Assembly (NCBI GenBank): GCA_964036195.1
Contig: OZ038451.1
Coordinates: forward strand, 8,994,529 to 9,058,528
From: Sphaerolaimus hirsutus
Taxonomy: Eukaryota; Nematoda; Chromadorea; Monhysterida; Sphaerolaimidae
Length of the DNA: 64,000 nt
Reading direction: 5' to 3'
This document shows, piece after piece, positions 60,636-64,000 of the stretch (positions within the stretch are counted from its first letter, which is position 1; every line of letters starts with the position of its first letter). Under the pieces are notes generated by a model. It did no database searches. It was not told the DNA's origin and saw only the letters and a list, made by a program, of their open reading frames with translations. The translations under genes and the position numbers were made by a program.

Positions 60636-60735
60636 GGGGGAATTATTCAAGGGGGGTATTATTTACTCACTGGTCTTACATGGGGAATCATTCGAGGAGG
60701 ATCATTCAAGGGGAAATTATAACAGATACGGTAAC
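60636..60735. mobile_element. MITE family B, partial copy
   Basis: GGGGGAATTATTCAAGGGG, a central ACTCACTGGTCTTACATGGG spacer and a right end AACAGATACGGTA. Confidence 0.55.
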
Positions 60736-62466
60736 TGCATTAGCAGATACGGTAACTGCATTTGATAAAAATAAAACGTCGTTTTATGACATCTCCAGAA
60801 TTTCATTTTTCTCAAAGTAAGTGTACAGGAATTCTGAAAATTTGATAGATGACATTTCGTGTATCCAAAAATCAGTTTCCAGAAAATATTAGTTTACATA
60901 GTGAGCTGCGTGGGTGGTTTACATCAGAAAGTAAAGAAACTGAAATAATTTACTCGTTTCCATGGATTGTTAGCGGTTGATACAAGCTTCCAAATCCATT
61001 TTTAACATAAATTGTTTTCAAGTTTAATTTTCCAAATTTCAAAGACCAGAATGCACTTATGTCATTTTCATTTTGTTACGTCATTATGAAATGGCGATAT
61101 CCATATTTTAAAATTAAAGCGGTCCCGGTAACGAAAAAAAGTCTCGAAATGCAAAAATGTTCAAAAAAGTGCATTTGCGAACAGCCCGCTCGCAGCAGAA
61201 ATAATAATGGAAGAGACAAAACTATAATGTAAAAATGCACTCTGTAAAAATGTGATCGTATTCCAATGAATAAAGTAAAATCGTCAAAAATATATTGTGG
61301 CGGGAGAAAAATTTTTTAAAAGTTTTTTATTCAGATGGGATACTGTAGATTTCGTAGTAAAGCGTTCAGTAGGTGAAAAAGCGTGAAAATAAAAGAAAGA
61401 ACATCGCCAAAAAACAAGTAATTTTAAACTTTTAAAAAGAAAGAGACCTATTTTCCAGTCATTTAACAGCCGCAAATGTCACCGGTCACTTGACACTTCA
61501 AATTGAGTGTGAAAAGAACATCTTTTGATTTTTCACACATTAAATTTTTCAAGATTTTTCGAAATAAGTAGGTTGAGCCCGGGAGGCCAAAGTGCACTGA
61601 AAAAGTTCACTTGTGGTATGGAATTTGAATAGAGATTGAAAATTTGAAAAGTTTCGTAAATTTTCAGGAAATTTCGCAAAGCCGAAAAATATTGCGAGAA
61701 TGATTAAACTGGCAATATAAATAGTTAGAGAACTTGCTGCGGTAACAGCCTGTAAAGTGTAATGTAAAATGTAAAATGTCATGTAAAGTGTCAATCAATA
61801 AAAAATTTTATCACTGAACTTTTTACATTTTACATGACCTTTGACACTTGTTTTTACGGGTGCGTTACTGCCAGTCTGCCACCAGGTAAGCCACTGCACC
61901 GATTTATAGATGTAATCTTCACTGCATAGATATTCATAATCTATCAAGGTCGATCTTGCACACGTCAATAGCCGTCCGAAAATCCATATAGTTGATGTAT
62001 TTATGACACTTTCACGGTAGAAAAATACCTTCTTTCTTAAAAATTTCAAATGGCGCCAGCGCCATTCCTATCCAAAAATGGCGCCAAACAAACCCGCGCT
62101 CGTTCAAGGAAATGGGTGTGTTAACAAGAACACCTTTTTGTCTATAATCCCGGGTTATTGGGTACAGAAACATAATATTTTGAGTGAAGTCAGCCCAAAA
62201 ACAGCCCCATTATCACGCGCGTTTACCTACATAATATTCTGCCACAATATTTTGCACGCATTTATCTGTGTGGATATGTAAATTCATTTCATGCGTGATC
62301 AACTCATGTAGAATACATGTGATTTACATATATATGTAAATATATGCCGCCGGTATACATATCATAGGAATATCGAGTGACACTGATCTAACTGGTAATG
62401 TTTCCATGAAACGAATGTCTGACAGGGGGATTAGGGCGATATTGAGCATTTTACCCACATGATAAA

Positions 62467-62600
62467 TACCGTATTACCTCGAAATACCCCCAGGGGGTTT
62501 ACTATTTCGCCAGCAAAATTTGAGGGGGGATAATTAGAGGGGGGTTATTCGAGGGGGGTGTCTATTATTTCGCCAGAAATTTTCGGAAATTCCCCATGCT
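62467..62600. mobile_element. MITE family A, left part
   Basis: TACCGTATTACCTCGAAATA followed by CCCCCAGGGGGTTTACTATT and CGCCAG words. The right end is missing. Confidence 0.6.
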
Positions 62601-63280
62601 GCTGACGGCGATTGAGAATGATAAACTCTGGTCAACTCAAATGTGAAAACTTAAAACAGATTTACCAGCTTAGAGCCACAGAGCCACGTTACCTCAAAAA
62701 GTGCAAAAAGTCTCTTTAAAGTTCAAAATAATAATTCCGAAAACTCGACAACTTTTTCGATTAGTGCCGTCCAATTTCACGGCCAAAATTCCAAAGTGTG
62801 GAGGGAAAAAATTAGGAAAGTACGAAGAGGTTTTGTCTGGCGTGGAAATTGGGGATGTGAAATCGTGTGAAAAATCCTTTTGTTGAACTGAAGATGTTTT
62901 TATGAATTGGGATTTTCGGTGAATAATGAAAACCTATGTGTACACGGTAATAATGCATGCATGTATCCTGTGTATTCAAATTATTATGGTAGCATGCATA
63001 GCTACAACTCCGTTGAGCCCAGACTTTACAATGAAATCTACGATATAGGTATCCACAGTTTGTAGAATCTGTACGCTGCACCTTCTCAATGCTCACACAT
63101 TCTCACTACATCAAATCTGTGGTGGGGGGTATTTTTTCCTCAGCTCCTGGGGGTAATTCGAGGAACACTTGATTAGAGTGTGGGGATTATTCGAGGTAAT
63201 ACGGTAAGAAAACTGTTTGTGCACGCTGGCGTTATTCCATGTGCTTCTCATAAATAAAAATATAATATTAATCAGATATT

Positions 63281-64000
63281 ATACACTACCGTGCAGAATA
63301 GTTGAGACTTTTTGCGCTGCGTGATTAATGTTGCCAGAATTTCGAAATGGTTGATATGCAAAACATTTGGATACTATACATGGGTACCCTGGGGGGTTGA
63401 CTACACATGCCCAGGATGACTGCCCCTCACGTTCAAATCTGCGTATATTCTTAGTGTACAAACATATTAACTCAGTTTGTTCATGTTTCAGAATAGTTGA
63501 GACTTTTCTTGTTTTGGGCAGTAGCCACCCAGTATCTCACTTAAAAGTCTATATCCACCTCCTATGTTCATTTTTTAACAAAATTTGCACCATGGCAACT
63601 GCTTGCCTGCATCGCTGAGCTCTGTGTGCAGCAAGAAACATTCTAAGCATATATGGCAATGCATATATGGAAATGTGGCATTTATTACTTTTTGCTGCAG
63701 TTTTGCATCCATTGCCAGCAACTCTGAAATGGGGGTAGGCATACTACTGGCTGGGGCTATTTGGTGTGTGAATTTTAGGTTTTGGCCTTGCTCTATTAGG
63801 GAGAAAAGTTGGCCCAACTGTGAATGAGTAATGTGCAATTATTTTGGTGGAATGAAGTTGGAAGTTTGTAAGTGCTATATCTTTTGATTGGAAAGAGATA
63901 TTGAAAAAACGTTTTTGTCATATTAATTCTCGCTGTCTAAAGTATGTTATAGACTGTTCAATAACAAAAATTTCATGCTGCAAACCCCAGTAAAATAAGC
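63281..64000. mobile_element. Possible left end of a Tc1-like element running off the window
   Basis: TACACTACCGTGCAGAATAG at about 63281 looks like a Tc1/mariner inverted-repeat start after a TA. The motif CAGAATAGTTGAGACTTTT recurs about 195 bp inside (63487), the IR/DR arrangement of some Tc1 elements. The open frames beyond it do not resemble a transposase that I can recognise. The right end is outside the window. Confidence 0.4.

Larger units (their letters stand above)
55011..63280. other. Largely gene-free AT-rich interval with MITE copies
   Basis: Apart from the weak candidate exons near 56.4 kb, no supported gene was seen. It holds family A and B MITEs and palindromic elements listed separately, plus GAAATCTAC-family words near 61345 and 63033. 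Exons of a minus-strand gene ending at 53146 could be hidden here. Confidence 0.5.

Noticed and set aside
63575..63838. Overlapping open frames on both strands near the right edge, considered as a transposase
   Set aside because: Neither shows a DDE/D motif, helix-turn-helix or other transposase feature that I can see.

Overview
The window is nuclear DNA of an invertebrate animal. It has GT-AG spliceosomal introns, a U6 snRNA gene, tRNA genes without encoded CCA, three metazoan-type split genes, and a high density of non-autonomous DNA transposons. I cannot name the species. Coding exons and the retroelement are near 50% GC; introns and intergenic DNA are AT-rich and packed with inverted-repeat elements.

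Layout. (1) 1-6171 (+): one uninterrupted retroelement reading frame, open at the left edge. It joins an envelope-like membrane segment, two tandem retropepsin-like domains, reverse transcriptase, RNase H, integrase and a dUTPase-like tail. About 1.2 kb of hairpin-rich non-coding DNA follows, then AT-rich repeats to 11.2 kb. (2) 11205-18661 (+): an 11-exon extended synaptotagmin gene of about 550 aa (ER hairpin, SMP lipid-transfer domain, two C2 domains). (3) 18662-24096: no gene; a mosaic of MITE-like elements, including two hAT-type elements with perfect 8-bp target duplications. (4) 24097-32978 (-): a 14-exon divergent importin-alpha-like ARM-repeat gene of about 764 aa. (5) 34948-53059 (-): a gene of about 21 coding exons for a type I membrane protein of about 1,145 aa (signal peptide, NIDO, EGF-like repeats, second NIDO, Thr/Pro-rich stalk, transmembrane helix, Tyr-rich tail). 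Its introns hold a U6 snRNA gene on the same strand, two identical tRNA-Ile(AAU) genes and several hairpin elements. (6) 53146-64000: mostly repeats, with some possible minus-strand exons and, at the right edge, what looks like one end of a Tc1-like element.

The three host genes do not form a pathway. E-Syt acts in lipid transfer at ER-plasma membrane contacts, the ARM protein probably in nuclear import, and the NIDO protein at the cell surface. Exon models were built by hand from splice signals, reading phase and family resemblance. All joins keep phase except one in the NIDO gene (between about 41858 and 41370).
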